Source of the DNA: Gp13-AA77 sp035949375
GTDB taxonomy: Bacteria > Acidobacteriota > Terriglobia > UBA7540
Direction: 5' to 3'
Length of the DNA: 64,000 nt
Assembly: GCA_035949375.1 (NCBI GenBank)
Contig: DASZIG010000055.1
Coordinates: forward strand, 1 to 64,000
This document shows, one piece after another, positions 7,787 through 17,018 of the stretch. Within the stretch, counting starts at the first letter, position 1. Each line of letters opens with the position of its first letter. The notes beneath the pieces were generated by a model. The model did not search any database. It was not told where the DNA came from and was given only the letters and a program-made list of their open reading frames with translations. A program made the translations under genes and the position numbers.

Positions 7787-10700
7787 TTAGAAGTAGATCT
7801 TCCCGCTGAGTTGCAGAAGGCGCTCGGCATTGCCGCCGCCGTTGTAGGTCGCCTGGACGCGCCCGAAATTCGGGTTGTTCACGTCACCGACCGGCTCCCC
7901 GAACTGCGCATGGTTGAAGGCGTCGAAGGCCTCAAAACGCAGCTCGAGGTACTTGGATTCGGTGATGTGAATGTCCTTCAACAGCGACATGTCAAAGTTA
8001 TTGATTCCGGGGCCGTAAAGCGGATTGCGGGAGGAGTTCCCGATTCCTGTGCCCGGAGCTGCGACGCCAAAGGCATTGGGATTGAACCAGTAGTTCGGCA
8101 GCGACTGGCCGGTTGGATTCAAGCCCGAGTTGTTGTAGACAAGATTGTTCGTCCGGGGATTATTGATCTGGGCAGTGCCCACCACATTGGGACGGTCCCA
8201 GCACGGCACGTCGTCAACTTCCACTGAGCTCCAGCAGGTGAGTGACGGGTTCGCGGAGTCGGAGACGAGCACCGGGAAGCCCGATTGGAACGTGGCGATG
8301 CCGACCAGCTTCCAGCCGTCGGTCAACGGACGCCAGGAGTGGACGAAGTGGTAGAACGGCAGGTCGTAGTCATAGCTCAACACAAAGCGCTGCGGTGCGT
8401 CGTTGTCCGAAGGGGCATACATGCTGGTGAAGCTGAAGGGGTTGATTCCGGGCGGCGTGAAGCCGTCCTGGTTATCCGCGGTCGAGTTCTGGTCAAAGTA
8501 ACGGGACCACGTGTAAGCCGCGAGGAATGAAAGCCCGTGGCTCAACCGCTTGTTCACCGAGATCTGCAACGAATTGTAGTTGGAGTTGAAGTCGGTGGCT
8601 TGCTCGTCGATCGCCGCGAGACCGGTGGTGACGGGATTGTAGCGGAAGGTCTGCGGAGCGCAAGTGCCGAGGTTGGCGGCGGTGCAGCCGGCGGCAGCGG
8701 CCACGGGGTTTGTTCCGTTGGCCAGCCCCGCAGGGTTCGTCTCGTAATTCCCTTCAAGGTGATGGGCCACGTTGCCGACATAGGCCACGCTGAGAGTCAT
8801 GGAGCCGGTCAATTGGCGCTCGACCGTCAGGTTGTAGTTCTCGGACATCGGCACGCCGAAGTTCGGGCTCAGCGTGTTGATGGTCAAAGGCTCCAGGGCA
8901 GCGAAGTTAACCGCCGCGCCGGGCTTGGGAGCGGTGTAGGGGAACGGGTTCGACGCCGAGCAAGCTGTCGGGGCTGCTGCGCCGCACCACCCGGTGTAGG
9001 GAGCGGCAAAGCTGGGGCTGCCGCCGACGCCTCCGACTCCAAATGAGATCGTTGAAAAGGGAGGCGTGGAGAGATTCTGCAAGGCGATCTCTTCCTCGGT
9101 GCGGTTGTAGTAAATGCCCGCTCCGGCGTGGATGCTCCACTTCTGAGAATTGCCCGGGCTCCAGGCAAAACCAAGGCGGGGAGCAAAGTTCGCATAGGGT
9201 GTGTTGATGCCGCCAGCGCTGTTGATGCCCTTGTCGCCGGGCCAGAGCACACCGAGCGGCGCGGTGGGAAAGACGGTGGATTGCTGTCCGGGCCGGAAAG
9301 CGTTGACGTTCAAACCGCCGTTCGAGAGGTTAAGATACGGGGTGTCAATGTCCCAGCCGGTACCGAAGGTGAGGGTGAGGTTGGGCCGCAGCTTAAACTC
9401 ATCCTGCACATAGGAGTAATACTCCCTCGAGCGCGCATTAATGGTAGCGCCGTTTTCCTGCACGTAATTGTCCGGCAATCCCAGCAGGAAGTCCACGGCT
9501 GGGAGGCCCGTAGAATACGTGCCCGATCCCGTGTAATTGTAAAGACCGCTCAGGGCAAAATAGAACGGGTTATAGACCTCGAACCGGTCGGTTGAAAAGC
9601 CGGCTTTCAAGGTATGCCGTCCTATGATCTTGGAAAAGTTGTCGATGGCCTGATAGGTGTTCTCGATGCGAGGCTGAGGTCCCTCATCGCTGAAACCGAG
9701 GCTGAAGAACCCCGTGATATTGATCAGCGGTATGGAAGCAATGGCCGGGTTTTGGGGGTTGATCCCGGTGAATCCGTAACTGGTGGGGTTGATGGGGTCC
9801 ACCGGATTCACCGCGTTGAAGTTAAAGCGGAAGTAGGCGAAGCGCGCCTCATTCAGGGTCGTGCCGCTGAAAATGTGGTTCCAAGCCAGGGCATACTGCT
9901 GGGCATGAAGGACGTTGTCCGAGGCGAATCCGGGCAGCGTCGCGCCCGCGAAGGGCAAAGTGCTCGTGGTCGGATTGCGCTCCCACAGCCAGTAACCCCA
10001 AATCGAATCCTTGCTGCTGAAGGTCTGGTCGACACGCGTGATGTACTGGTCATCCAAGCCAACCGTGGACGGGCTGAACTGATATTGGTTGCCCGGGGCG
10101 TTCGGCATGGGCACAAACTGATTCGTGAGCTTAAGGGCAAGCGGATTGAGATCAGCCTGGGGAATCACGTTGTTTGAGAAAATGGTGGAGTACGGGGTTC
10201 CAGCGGGATAGGTCGCACCGCTATCGCCCACCAGAGGGAACGCCGAAGTCCCTTTCGCGGTCGAGAGGCCGGCCCAATCACCGTTAAGTTCGGACGGCGA
10301 AAACACAGTCTGCTCTAAAGAACCCTGGGGCACCACGTTTCGCGTGCCCTGATAGGAGAAGAAGAAGAAAGTCTTGTCTTTGCCGTTGTAGACGTGCGGG
10401 ATAATCACGGGGCCGCCGATGGTGCCTCCAAACTGGTTCTGATGGAACGGCGTAACGGTGGGCTGGAAAAAGTTCCGAGCGTCCAGGCCCGTGTCCCGGT
10501 AAAACTCGAAGGCGTCGCCATGAAGGTTGTTGGTGCCGTTCTTGATTACGGCGTTCAGGATAGCTCCGGAGTTGCGCCCGTATTCCGGGTTGATGGTGCT
10601 GGTCACCATGTGAAACTCGCCGATAGCGTCAGGGCTCGGAATGATTCCGGCGGTGTTCAGCGAGATGTCAGCGGTATCGACGCCGTTCACGAGGAAGGCG

Positions 10701-11302
10701 TTTTGCTGCGTCTGGGAACCGTTGGTTGAAAAGTTCGTGCCGCCGCTGGTCATGCCAAATCGATCGGAGCCTCCGACCACACCCGGCTGCAGCTGCTGCA
10801 GTTGGATCCAGTTCCTGCCATTGAGCGGCAGGTCCGTTATGGTAGAGCCGGTGATGGTGGTTCCAAGCTGCATGCTGGTGGTGTTGATCTGCGCAGGATT
10901 CGCCTCAACTGTCACCTGCGTGGCGGTGGCCCCCACCTGGAGCGCGGCGTTGGAGACGTACACCTGATTGACATCAAGGTGAATATTCGTGCTTACAAGC
11001 TTGGTGAATCCGGCCGCCTCCACAGTCACGCTGTAGTCCGACGGAGCCTGCAAATTGATGGCTTCAAAGGCGCCGTCCTGCTGGGTGGTCACCGTTCGTG
11101 ACACTCCGGTTGCAGTGTTGATGATGGTGACGGTCGCACCCGGGACGGTGGCGCCAGTTTGATCCGTGACGGTTCCTCGAATCGTCCCATAAAGGTTGTC
11201 GGCCAGAGCGGGGGCCGCCGCCAGCGACAGCGCGAACGTGGCTGCGAGCAAGGTGTTCAGTATCCTGCGAAGGGAAAAACCGGGGTAGGCACCCTCGGGC
11301 AT
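7787..11302 (-). CDS. TonB-dependent receptor, Oar-like, with carboxypeptidase-regulatory-like domain
   Basis: A 1171-residue outer-membrane protein. A signal peptide ends at about residue 35 (APALADN). Residues about 38-125 are a beta-sandwich CarboxypepD_reg-like domain (GTIRGTVTDQTGATVPGATV, DGAFEAINLQAPSDYSVTVE). Residues about 130-280 are the plug, with TDLPLNGRNWIQLQQLQPGV and NAFLVNGVDT. The rest is a beta barrel ending with the C-terminal aromatic strand LLQLSGKIYF. Family members import large or unknown substrates (peptides, saccharides) using TonB energy, or take part in envelope functions. ATG 11302 has GGAGG seven bases upstream. It is divergent from the ECF sigma factor gene, a common arrangement for regulated receptors. 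No TonB box is obvious. Confidence 0.93.
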   Translation of the reverse strand: MPEGAYPGFSLRRILNTLLAATFALSLAAAPALADNLYGTIRGTVTDQTGATVPGATVTIINTATGVSRTVTTQQDGAFEAINLQAPSDYSVTVEAAGFTKLVSTNIHLDVNQVYVSNAALQVGATATQVTVEANPAQINTTSMQLGTTITGSTITDLPLNGRNWIQLQQLQPGVVGGSDRFGMTSGGTNFSTNGSQTQQNAFLVNGVDTADISLNTAGIIPSPDAIGEFHMVTSTINPEYGRNSGAILNAVIKNGTNNLHGDAFEFYRDTGLDARNFFQPTVTPFHQNQFGGTIGGPVIIPHVYNGKDKTFFFFSYQGTRNVVPQGSLEQTVFSPSELNGDWAGLSTAKGTSAFPLVGDSGATYPAGTPYSTIFSNNVIPQADLNPLALKLTNQFVPMPNAPGNQYQFSPSTVGLDDQYITRVDQTFSSKDSIWGYWLWERNPTTSTLPFAGATLPGFASDNVLHAQQYALAWNHIFSGTTLNEARFAYFRFNFNAVNPVDPINPTSYGFTGINPQNPAIASIPLINITGFFSLGFSDEGPQPRIENTYQAIDNFSKIIGRHTLKAGFSTDRFEVYNPFYFALSGLYNYTGSGTYSTGLPAVDFLLGLPDNYVQENGATINARSREYYSYVQDEFKLRPNLTLTFGTGWDIDTPYLNLSNGGLNVNAFRPGQQSTVFPTAPLGVLWPGDKGINSAGGINTPYANFAPRLGFAWSPGNSQKWSIHAGAGIYYNRTEEEIALQNLSTPPFSTISFGVGGVGGSPSFAAPYTGWCGAAAPTACSASNPFPYTAPKPGAAVNFAALEPLTINTLSPNFGVPMSENYNLTVERQLTGSMTLSVAYVGNVAHHLEGNYETNPAGLANGTNPVAAAAGCTAANLGTCAPQTFRYNPVTTGLAAIDEQATDFNSNYNSLQISVNKRLSHGLSFLAAYTWSRYFDQNSTADNQDGFTPPGINPFSFTSMYAPSDNDAPQRFVLSYDYDLPFYHFVHSWRPLTDGWKLVGIATFQSGFPVLVSDSANPSLTCWSSVEVDDVPCWDRPNVVGTAQINNPRTNNLVYNNSGLNPTGQSLPNYWFNPNAFGVAAPGTGIGNSSRNPLYGPGINNFDMSLLKDIHITESKYLELRFEAFDAFNHAQFGEPVGDVNNPNFGRVQATYNGGGNAERLLQLSGKIYF

Positions 11303-11607
11303 ACGGAGTCCTCCAAAAATGGGTTTCTCCGGCCCGGCCTCGCTAGTGCAATCGACGGTCCATATAGCGCCCCTCGCGGAGCAGGCGTTAAATCAGCAGG
11401 ATACGTAAGGAATCGCGGGCCGCTCCGCGCGCGAATTACTGGAATACGCAGTCTGGCTACAGAAATCCATAGAAAGGCCGCTCAAAGCGCGGGTCCCATC
11501 TGAGGGTCATAACCTCGGTGTCCATCGACCGGAGCCACGGCAAACCTGTTGTCCCGCGGCGAGAATCCGATTAAGCTCTCAAGGCGTATTACTCGGAGAG
11601 AAGCGGA
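11303..11607. other. Divergent intergenic region
   Basis: About 305 bases separating the TonB receptor (minus) from the ECF sigma factor (plus). It must hold both promoters. A GGAATAC near 11442 resembles an ECF-type -35, but no matching -10 could be fixed. Confidence 0.4.
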
Positions 11608-12171
11608 GTGGATCCTATAGCGCGGCAAGAGCCTGCACGCCAGGACACTGACGAGGGTCTGATCCGCCGCATTCTGGCCGGCGACGAGACGGCGCTCGGA
11701 ACCCTGTACGATCGCTATGGGGGATTGGTGTATTCCGTGGCGAACCGCATCCTGCGCGATACCGGGGCCGCCGAAGAAGTACTCCAGGACATCTTCCATC
11801 AGCTTTGGCGGGCGGCGGCAGGGTTCGATGCCGCGCGCGGCAGCCTCTCCAGTTGGCTGCTGGTGATGGCGCGTAATCGCTCGATTGACCGCTTGCGCCG
11901 GCGGGATCTCGCGTCCGCGGGCGATCCCATGGATCTGATGCCGGCCTCCGGCTTCAACCTGGAAAACGAGGCCGCGCGCAACGAGATGGTGGCCCAGGTG
12001 CGACGGGCCTTGGGTTCGTTGCCCGAGGGGCAGCGTCAGGCAATGGAACTCGCCTACTTCGAGGGTCTGACGCAAACAGAAATCGCAGCGCGCACCGGCG
12101 ATCCTCTGGGAACGGTGAAAACGCGACTGAGGACGGCGATGGCAACGTTGAAGAAGGCGTTTGAATCCTGA
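11608..12171 (+). CDS. ECF (sigma-70 family, group 4) RNA polymerase sigma factor
   Basis: A 187-residue ECF sigma factor. Region 2 is LIRRILAGDETALGTLYDRY through GAAEEVLQDIFHQLWRAA and SSWLLVMARNRSIDRLRR; region 4 is LGSLPEGQRQAMELAYFEGL followed by the helix-turn-helix TQTEIAARTGDPLGTVKTRL. The start is GTG 11608, preceded by CGGAGAG. It resembles the SigK-type ECF factors that are paired with RskA anti-sigma proteins, and such a partner is encoded directly downstream. Cytoplasmic, released from the anti-sigma on an envelope signal. The divergent TonB receptor and the downstream DUF5818 gene are possible targets. Confidence 0.93.
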   Translation: MDPIARQEPARQDTDEGLIRRILAGDETALGTLYDRYGGLVYSVANRILRDTGAAEEVLQDIFHQLWRAAAGFDAARGSLSSWLLVMARNRSIDRLRRRDLASAGDPMDLMPASGFNLENEAARNEMVAQVRRALGSLPEGQRQAMELAYFEGLTQTEIAARTGDPLGTVKTRLRTAMATLKKAFES

Positions 12172-12178
12172 CGAGCTG

Positions 12179-12982
12179 ATGAACGGACATCCCCAATTCG
12201 CAGAGGACTTCGAGCTCTACACCCTTGGCGTGCTCGACGGCGATGACAAGGCGGCATTCGAAGCGCACCTCGCCGTTTGCGCTGAATGCCGTCGCGAGCT
12301 CGAGGGCGCCCGTAGCCGCGCGTCGCTGCTGGGCCTCGCGGCCGTTCAGGCTTCGCCGCGCTCCGAGGTCAGGGAGCAAGTGCTCGATCGTTTTCGAGTC
12401 GATCGCTGCGCCAAACAGCCGCTGCAGGCGCCGACGGCCGCTCGTTACCGGCGCAGCCCCTGGACGCCGCTTTGGGCGGCAGCCGCCGTGGTGCTGCTCG
12501 TGGCGGCCGCCTGGCTGGAAAGGGAGAATCGCCGGCTGGAGGCGGGTCTGGCTCAACTCCAGGCGACCCACGTGCAGCTCGAAGCCTCGAGCCGCGAGCT
12601 TGAGGAGGAGAGCGCGCGCGCCCAGGCTGCGCTCGACGTCCTTACGGCGCCCGAAACAATCCAGGTGGAACTTGCGCCCGTCGCAGCGCGGCCGGTGCCA
12701 CATGGCAAGGCTTTCTACAACGCTTCCAAGGGATTACTCTTTTACGCTGCCGATCTGCCTGCACTGGCGGCCGGACACACCTACGAACTCTGGCTGATTC
12801 CCTCCGAGGGCGCACCCATCGACGCCGGCCTGTTCAACGCGGACCTGCGCGGTAACGGAGAGGTGATCCTGCCCGCCCTGCCTCGTGGTCTGACGGCCAA
12901 GGCTTTCGCGGTTACCGTTGAGCCTGCCGGAGGTGTTCCGGCCCCGACCGGGCCCAAGGTTCTCATCGGCCCGGTGTCCTGA
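12179..12982 (+). CDS. RskA-like anti-sigma factor
   Basis: A 267-residue single-pass membrane protein. The cytoplasmic N-terminus (FAEDFELYTLGVLDGDDK) carries a zinc-type anti-sigma motif EAHLAVCAEC (H-x3-C-x2-C). One transmembrane helix (PLWAAAAVVLLVAAAWL) follows, then a coiled-coil stretch, then a C-terminal RskA beta domain (VPHGKAFYNASKGLLFYAAD, AGHTYELWLIPSEGAP, FAVTVEPAGGVPAPTGP). It should hold the ECF sigma factor at the membrane. ATG 12179 is used; a TTG at 12161 would overlap the sigma gene and is an alternative. The two genes are coupled, with stop and start 7 bases apart. Confidence 0.9.
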   Translation: MNGHPQFAEDFELYTLGVLDGDDKAAFEAHLAVCAECRRELEGARSRASLLGLAAVQASPRSEVREQVLDRFRVDRCAKQPLQAPTAARYRRSPWTPLWAAAAVVLLVAAAWLERENRRLEAGLAQLQATHVQLEASSRELEEESARAQAALDVLTAPETIQVELAPVAARPVPHGKAFYNASKGLLFYAADLPALAAGHTYELWLIPSEGAPIDAGLFNADLRGNGEVILPALPRGLTAKAFAVTVEPAGGVPAPTGPKVLIGPVS

Positions 12983-13146
12983 TCTATTTTTTCAATCCGA
13001 GTGATACCCAGTAAGCGTATACTCCTTTGTGCAGGGAGATGGGTCGCACTCGCGGAACTCCGGTTCAAGTCGCAGTGCGAAACCAGCAGGCAGAGCCGCT
13101 CGCCTTGCAGCCAGTGGCGGCAACATTCGAAGAGGAGGAACGAAGG

Positions 13147-13494
13147 ATGAAGAGAGTACTTTCAACCCTTAGTATGGCGGCTGTGACGCTGGTAGCTCTC
13201 GGTTTCCTGGCCGTCGGCCAACTCCGGGCCGATACCTGGACGGGGTGGATCAGCGACAGCGGCTGTGGCGCCAAGGGTGCTTCCGCCAGCCATAAGGCGT
13301 GCGCCGTGAAATGCATCAAGGGTGGGGGCAAATACGTGTTCGTGAACTCCGCCACCAAAGACGTGACTCCCATCCACAACCAGGATGCGGTGAGCGCGGA
13401 TAACATCGGCATGGAAGTGACGGTCAGCGGCACTCTGACCGATAGCAAGGAACTCCACGTCGACAGCATCACACCCGCCAAATCCTCGAACTGA
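13147..13494 (+). CDS. Exported DUF5818-type protein
   Basis: A 115-residue exported protein. A signal peptide covers residues 1-27 (VTLVALGFLAVGQLRA). The mature part begins DTWTGWISDSGCGAKGAS, followed by HKACAVKCIKGGGKYVFVNS, HNQDAV and EVTVSGTLTDSKELHVDSI, an OB-like small beta domain with four cysteines probably forming disulfides. This pattern is the acidobacterial DUF5818 family, of unknown function. ATG 13147 has a strong GAGGAGG upstream; the longer frame from 13027 is not used. It follows the sigma/anti-sigma pair on the same strand after 164 bases; a TATACT near 13018 may be its -10 element. It ends in a strong terminator. Confidence 0.8.
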   Translation: MKRVLSTLSMAAVTLVALGFLAVGQLRADTWTGWISDSGCGAKGASASHKACAVKCIKGGGKYVFVNSATKDVTPIHNQDAVSADNIGMEVTVSGTLTDSKELHVDSITPAKSSN

Positions 13495-13516
13495 CCGCAC
13501 TGCACCTTGACGAGCC

Positions 13517-13556
13517 AAGCCGCCACCTTAAGCAAAGGGTGGCGGCTTCGTCTTCT
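13517..13556 (+). terminator. Rho-independent terminator after the DUF5818 gene
   Basis: Perfect 11-bp stem AAGCCGCCACC / GGTGGCGGCTT (13517-13527 and 13538-13548) followed by CGTCTTCTG. Confidence 0.8.
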
Positions 13557-13947
13557 GTGCCACTCGCCATGTATCTTGGGTATCGCGAGCCTCCCCTTTT
13601 CCTTTTTCCATCCCGAACCAACTCCGGCGGCATCTCCCTCCGAAAACCGATACCGGCTCCAAAAAACCGGTACGGGCCTTTCTTACGTATTGATCTTTGC
13701 ATGCTCTAAAGACCCCCTAGCCCGGCGGGATGCTGCCGACTGTGCCCTTACCAAGGCGCTCCGGGCTGGGTCGGTCTATTACGACTTGCTCAACAGGCTG
13801 CCTTTGAGTACAATCCGGGCGGCAAGAATCTGCGCCTGACAGCTTTAGCGCAGCGCCACGACGAACCCCGGTGCGCGCGTGCACGTAACAGTAAGCTCAA
13901 ACGGTGAATCGCTCCACAACCGAACTCTCCGAGAAGGGGGAATGATT
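13557..13947. other. Intergenic stretch before DUF4331 gene
   Basis: About 390 bases with no convincing gene on either strand. It should contain the promoter of the DUF4331 cluster; no clear -35/-10 pair was seen. Confidence 0.4.
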
Positions 13948-15666
13948 ATGAGCAAGAGCAAGAGAAGGAGACCGCTCGTCGCCCTGATTCTGGCCTTGGC
14001 GGCAATCTCGGCCGCGCCCGCCCTGCTGGTGGGTCCGACAGGAATGATCGCTTCGAGCCATCGCGAGGCGCCCATCACCGCGCTCGATCCCAAGGCGGAC
14101 ATCACCGATGTGTGGGCCTTCCGCAGCTTCGACGTCAACGGCAATGATACCAACCCGGCAAGCATCACCATGATCATGGGTGTTGATCCCTTCGCGGAGC
14201 CCGCCAACGGTCCGAACTGGTTCCCTTTTGATCCCAAGATCCTCTACGAGATTCACGTCGACAACAACAACACCGGTGAGGGCGAAATCGTCTTCCAGTT
14301 CCGCTTCTCAACCCAGTACCAACTGCCAACGGTCTACACGGGCCTGGCGGGGTTCACCTCATCGAGCGGCGGGACGGCCCCCGGCATTCCCGGACAAATC
14401 AGCACTTTCAGCAACCCCGGCCTGAATTTCCGCCAGACCTATACCGTAACGATGATCAAGAACGGAGTTTCCACAGCGATCACGAACACCGACGGATCGC
14501 CCTTCTACGTGGTCCCAGCCAATGCCGGTCCGCGGACCATTAACTACGCGGCGATGTACGCCGCCGGGACCTACACCCAGACCAACCTGGGGATCTCCAC
14601 CTTCACCGGCACCGTCGACGATCCCTTCTTTATCGACCTGGGCGGCGCTTTCGATACTGGCAATTTCCATACCGGCCCCAGCGGAATTCCGGGTGTAATG
14701 AACGCACCGACGGACCCTCCGGGAACTTCGACCGACGGCGCCAACGGCAATTTCGCGGCGGACACTGTTTCCGGCTACGCCGTGAACGTTCTTGCCCTTC
14801 AAGTGCCGATCGCCGCGCTCACCAGCACCGGAGTCATTGAGCCCGCGACTTCCCCTCACGCCACCATCGGGATTTGGGGCACCACGGCGCGTACACGCAT
14901 CTCCATTCGCCGGGCCCCGACTCCGGAATTGGACATTCCGGACGTTTCGCCGTCCGTCAACGCACGCGTCTTCAGCCAGATTCAACGCCTCGGCAATCCT
15001 CTCATCAACGAGCTGATCATCGGCACCGGCACCAAGGACTTCTGGAGCATGTCGCAGCCGGTGAATGACTCGCAGTTCGCAAGCTACGACCTCGACCCGG
15101 GTTTCACGGCTATTGTGGACTCGCTTTACTCCGTGCTGGTGCCGGGCGCGCTTTACTCTCCGCCCGCCCCGCGCAACGATCTGCTGCCGTTGGTTGAGTA
15201 TCTTCCGCCTATAGCGGCTACCGGAACGCCGTCGGGGCCGGTCGCAGACCTGCTGCGTCTGAACACGGGCGTGGCTCCTACAGCTCCGGGCAAGGCCAGC
15301 CGGCTGGGCCTGCTGGCGGGCGACGGCGCCGGCTTCCCCAATGGCCGCCGCCTTGCGGACGATGTCGTTGACATCACGTTGCGAGTGGCGGTGGGGGGCG
15401 TGCTGGCCGGCAACCAGTGCGGCGCCAGCCACACGAGCAACTGCGACGTGTTTCCCAACAACGTGCTCGGTGACGGCGTCAACGTGAACGACGTGATCAC
15501 GGACCTTGCGACCGACAACAGCACCAATCTGGTGGAACCCAACACCCACTTCCACACCTCGTTCCCCTACGTCGACTATTGCCCGAGCGGCCGCAACCGC
15601 CAGCACATCGATCCCGGAGACGTGGGATGTAACATCAACCCGGGCGACATCTGCGCCACGAACTGA
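13948..15666 (+). CDS. DUF4331 domain exported protein
   Basis: A 572-residue exported protein. After a basic N-terminus (MSKSKRRRP) and a hydrophobic signal segment, the mature protein begins with the DUF4331 hallmark ASSHREAPITALDPKADITD and continues VWAFRSFDVNGND, ILYEIHVDNNN, YVVPANAGPRTINYAAMY. The C-terminal part includes DDVVDITLRVAVGG and the motif FPYVDYCPSGRNRQ. The molecular function of DUF4331 is unknown. ATG 13948 is chosen because GAGAAGGGGG lies 7-8 bases upstream; ATG 13942 is too close. It heads a same-strand run with two exported TPR proteins and two Ni/Co transporters, but a strong terminator separates it from the rest, so partial read-through or separate promoters are likely. 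Confidence 0.88.
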   Translation: MSKSKRRRPLVALILALAAISAAPALLVGPTGMIASSHREAPITALDPKADITDVWAFRSFDVNGNDTNPASITMIMGVDPFAEPANGPNWFPFDPKILYEIHVDNNNTGEGEIVFQFRFSTQYQLPTVYTGLAGFTSSSGGTAPGIPGQISTFSNPGLNFRQTYTVTMIKNGVSTAITNTDGSPFYVVPANAGPRTINYAAMYAAGTYTQTNLGISTFTGTVDDPFFIDLGGAFDTGNFHTGPSGIPGVMNAPTDPPGTSTDGANGNFAADTVSGYAVNVLALQVPIAALTSTGVIEPATSPHATIGIWGTTARTRISIRRAPTPELDIPDVSPSVNARVFSQIQRLGNPLINELIIGTGTKDFWSMSQPVNDSQFASYDLDPGFTAIVDSLYSVLVPGALYSPPAPRNDLLPLVEYLPPIAATGTPSGPVADLLRLNTGVAPTAPGKASRLGLLAGDGAGFPNGRRLADDVVDITLRVAVGGVLAGNQCGASHTSNCDVFPNNVLGDGVNVNDVITDLATDNSTNLVEPNTHFHTSFPYVDYCPSGRNRQHIDPGDVGCNINPGDICATN

Positions 15667-15695
15667 CCACAGGCAGGCTGCCGCGGTCCTCCAGG

Positions 15696-15726
15696 AAGGG
15701 CGGGGTGAAAATCCCGCCCTTTTTTC
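15696..15726 (+). terminator. Rho-independent terminator after DUF4331 gene
   Basis: Stem AAGGGCGGG / CCCGCCCTT (15696-15704 and 15713-15721), 8-base loop, then a run of six T. Confidence 0.9.
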
Positions 15727-15749
15727 CTAATCCTCGGATCGGATTCTCC

Positions 15750-17015
15750 ATGAGATCTGCCCTTTTACTTTTTGCCCTCGCTGCGGCGACGGCCTCTGCC
15801 CAGACGGGTCCGGGCGCACTGTCGCCCGCCGAAGGCCGCATTCAGGCTGCCGAAGCTCAGATCCGGCAGAAGCCTGACCGGTTCCAGGCTTACAACGACT
15901 TCGCGCTGGCGTTGGCCCGCCGCGCGCGTGAAACCGGAGATGCCTCCTACTTCGAGAAAGCCGAGCAGGCGCTCGCGCAGTCCTTTCGAATCCAGCCCGG
16001 CAACTTCGAAGGGCAGCAGGCCCGCGTGCTCGTGCTGCTCGGCGAGGATCGATATCGCGAGGCGTTAGATCTGGCCCAGGCTCTCAACTCTCGTATGCGG
16101 GACGACGTGCTGGTTTGGACTTACATGGCGGAAGCGGCCGGCGCGCTCGGCGACTACGATAAGGCCGAGAAATGGGCGCAATGGGCAATGGACCTTCGCC
16201 CCGGCAATGTGCCGGCTTACCTCTGTGGAGCTGCACTGCGCGAAGACTGGGGTGACATCGATGGCGCGCTCGACTTCCTGGGCAAAGCCCTGCAGGAAAC
16301 TCCACCCCTCGAAACTGAAGAGACAGCGTGGATCCTGACGGCGATGGCCCGGCTGAGCCGGCTGAGCGGTAAGCCCGACGCTGCCGATGGGACCCTTCAA
16401 CAGGCTTTGAAGACGTTTCCCGGGTACCACCTGACCCTCGACGAGCTGGTGCGAACCCGCATGGCTCAGCGTCGCTACGCTGAAGCCGTGGAATACGCCG
16501 AAACGCGTAACCTGAAGTTTGCGACTCCCGAGAGCCGCTACCTCGAAGCGGAGGCGCTCGAGGACGCGGGCCAGCACGACGCGGCGCGCGCCGCCTTCGA
16601 GCAGTTCGAACGGGAAGCGCGTTCCAGGATCGATCGGCCGGACAACGCCAATCGTGAGCTCGTGCTCTACTACACCGATCACAATCGGCAGCTCGGCGAG
16701 GCCTTGCGCATTGCGCGGTTGCAGCTCGCGGGCCGTCACGACGTCTGGACGCTGGACGCCGGCGCCTGGGCCATGTTCGCGGGCGGCCGAACTCCCGAGG
16801 CCCAGGGGCTAATCAACAAAGCCCTCGCGGTGGGGACCCGGGACGCCGTGCTGTTTTATCACGCCGGAGCCATCGCCGCAGCAAGCGGTGATCGCGCCGC
16901 TGCGGTGCGATACCTCACGCAATCGCTCGATCTCGAGCCGGCCTCCGAGGTCGCGGGGCGAGACCACACGGCTCTTGCCAAGCTGGCTCGTCCGGACGGA
17001 AACAACCGGCCCTAG
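15750..17015 (+). CDS. Exported TPR protein (DUF4331/Ni-transport cluster)
   Basis: A 421-residue protein with a signal peptide (MRSALLLFALAAATASA) and TPR-like helical pairs through its length, for example AQIRQKPDRFQAYNDFALAL, AEQALAQSFRIQPGNFEGQ, AEKWAQWAMDLRPGNVPAY and RYLTQSLDLEPASEVAGR. TPR arrays bind other proteins; nothing catalytic is visible. The frame could start at 15705, but that lies inside the terminator, so ATG 15750 is used although its ribosome site is weak. It is followed after 3 bases by a second, related TPR protein, so the two likely form a paired periplasmic unit with the downstream transporter. Confidence 0.8.
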   Translation: MRSALLLFALAAATASAQTGPGALSPAEGRIQAAEAQIRQKPDRFQAYNDFALALARRARETGDASYFEKAEQALAQSFRIQPGNFEGQQARVLVLLGEDRYREALDLAQALNSRMRDDVLVWTYMAEAAGALGDYDKAEKWAQWAMDLRPGNVPAYLCGAALREDWGDIDGALDFLGKALQETPPLETEETAWILTAMARLSRLSGKPDAADGTLQQALKTFPGYHLTLDELVRTRMAQRRYAEAVEYAETRNLKFATPESRYLEAEALEDAGQHDAARAAFEQFEREARSRIDRPDNANRELVLYYTDHNRQLGEALRIARLQLAGRHDVWTLDAGAWAMFAGGRTPEAQGLINKALAVGTRDAVLFYHAGAIAAASGDRAAAVRYLTQSLDLEPASEVAGRDHTALAKLARPDGNNRP

Positions 17016-17018
17016 GCA

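Noticed and set aside
14359..15606. 415-codon minus-strand frame opposite DUF4331
   Set aside because: Antisense shadow; no family features.
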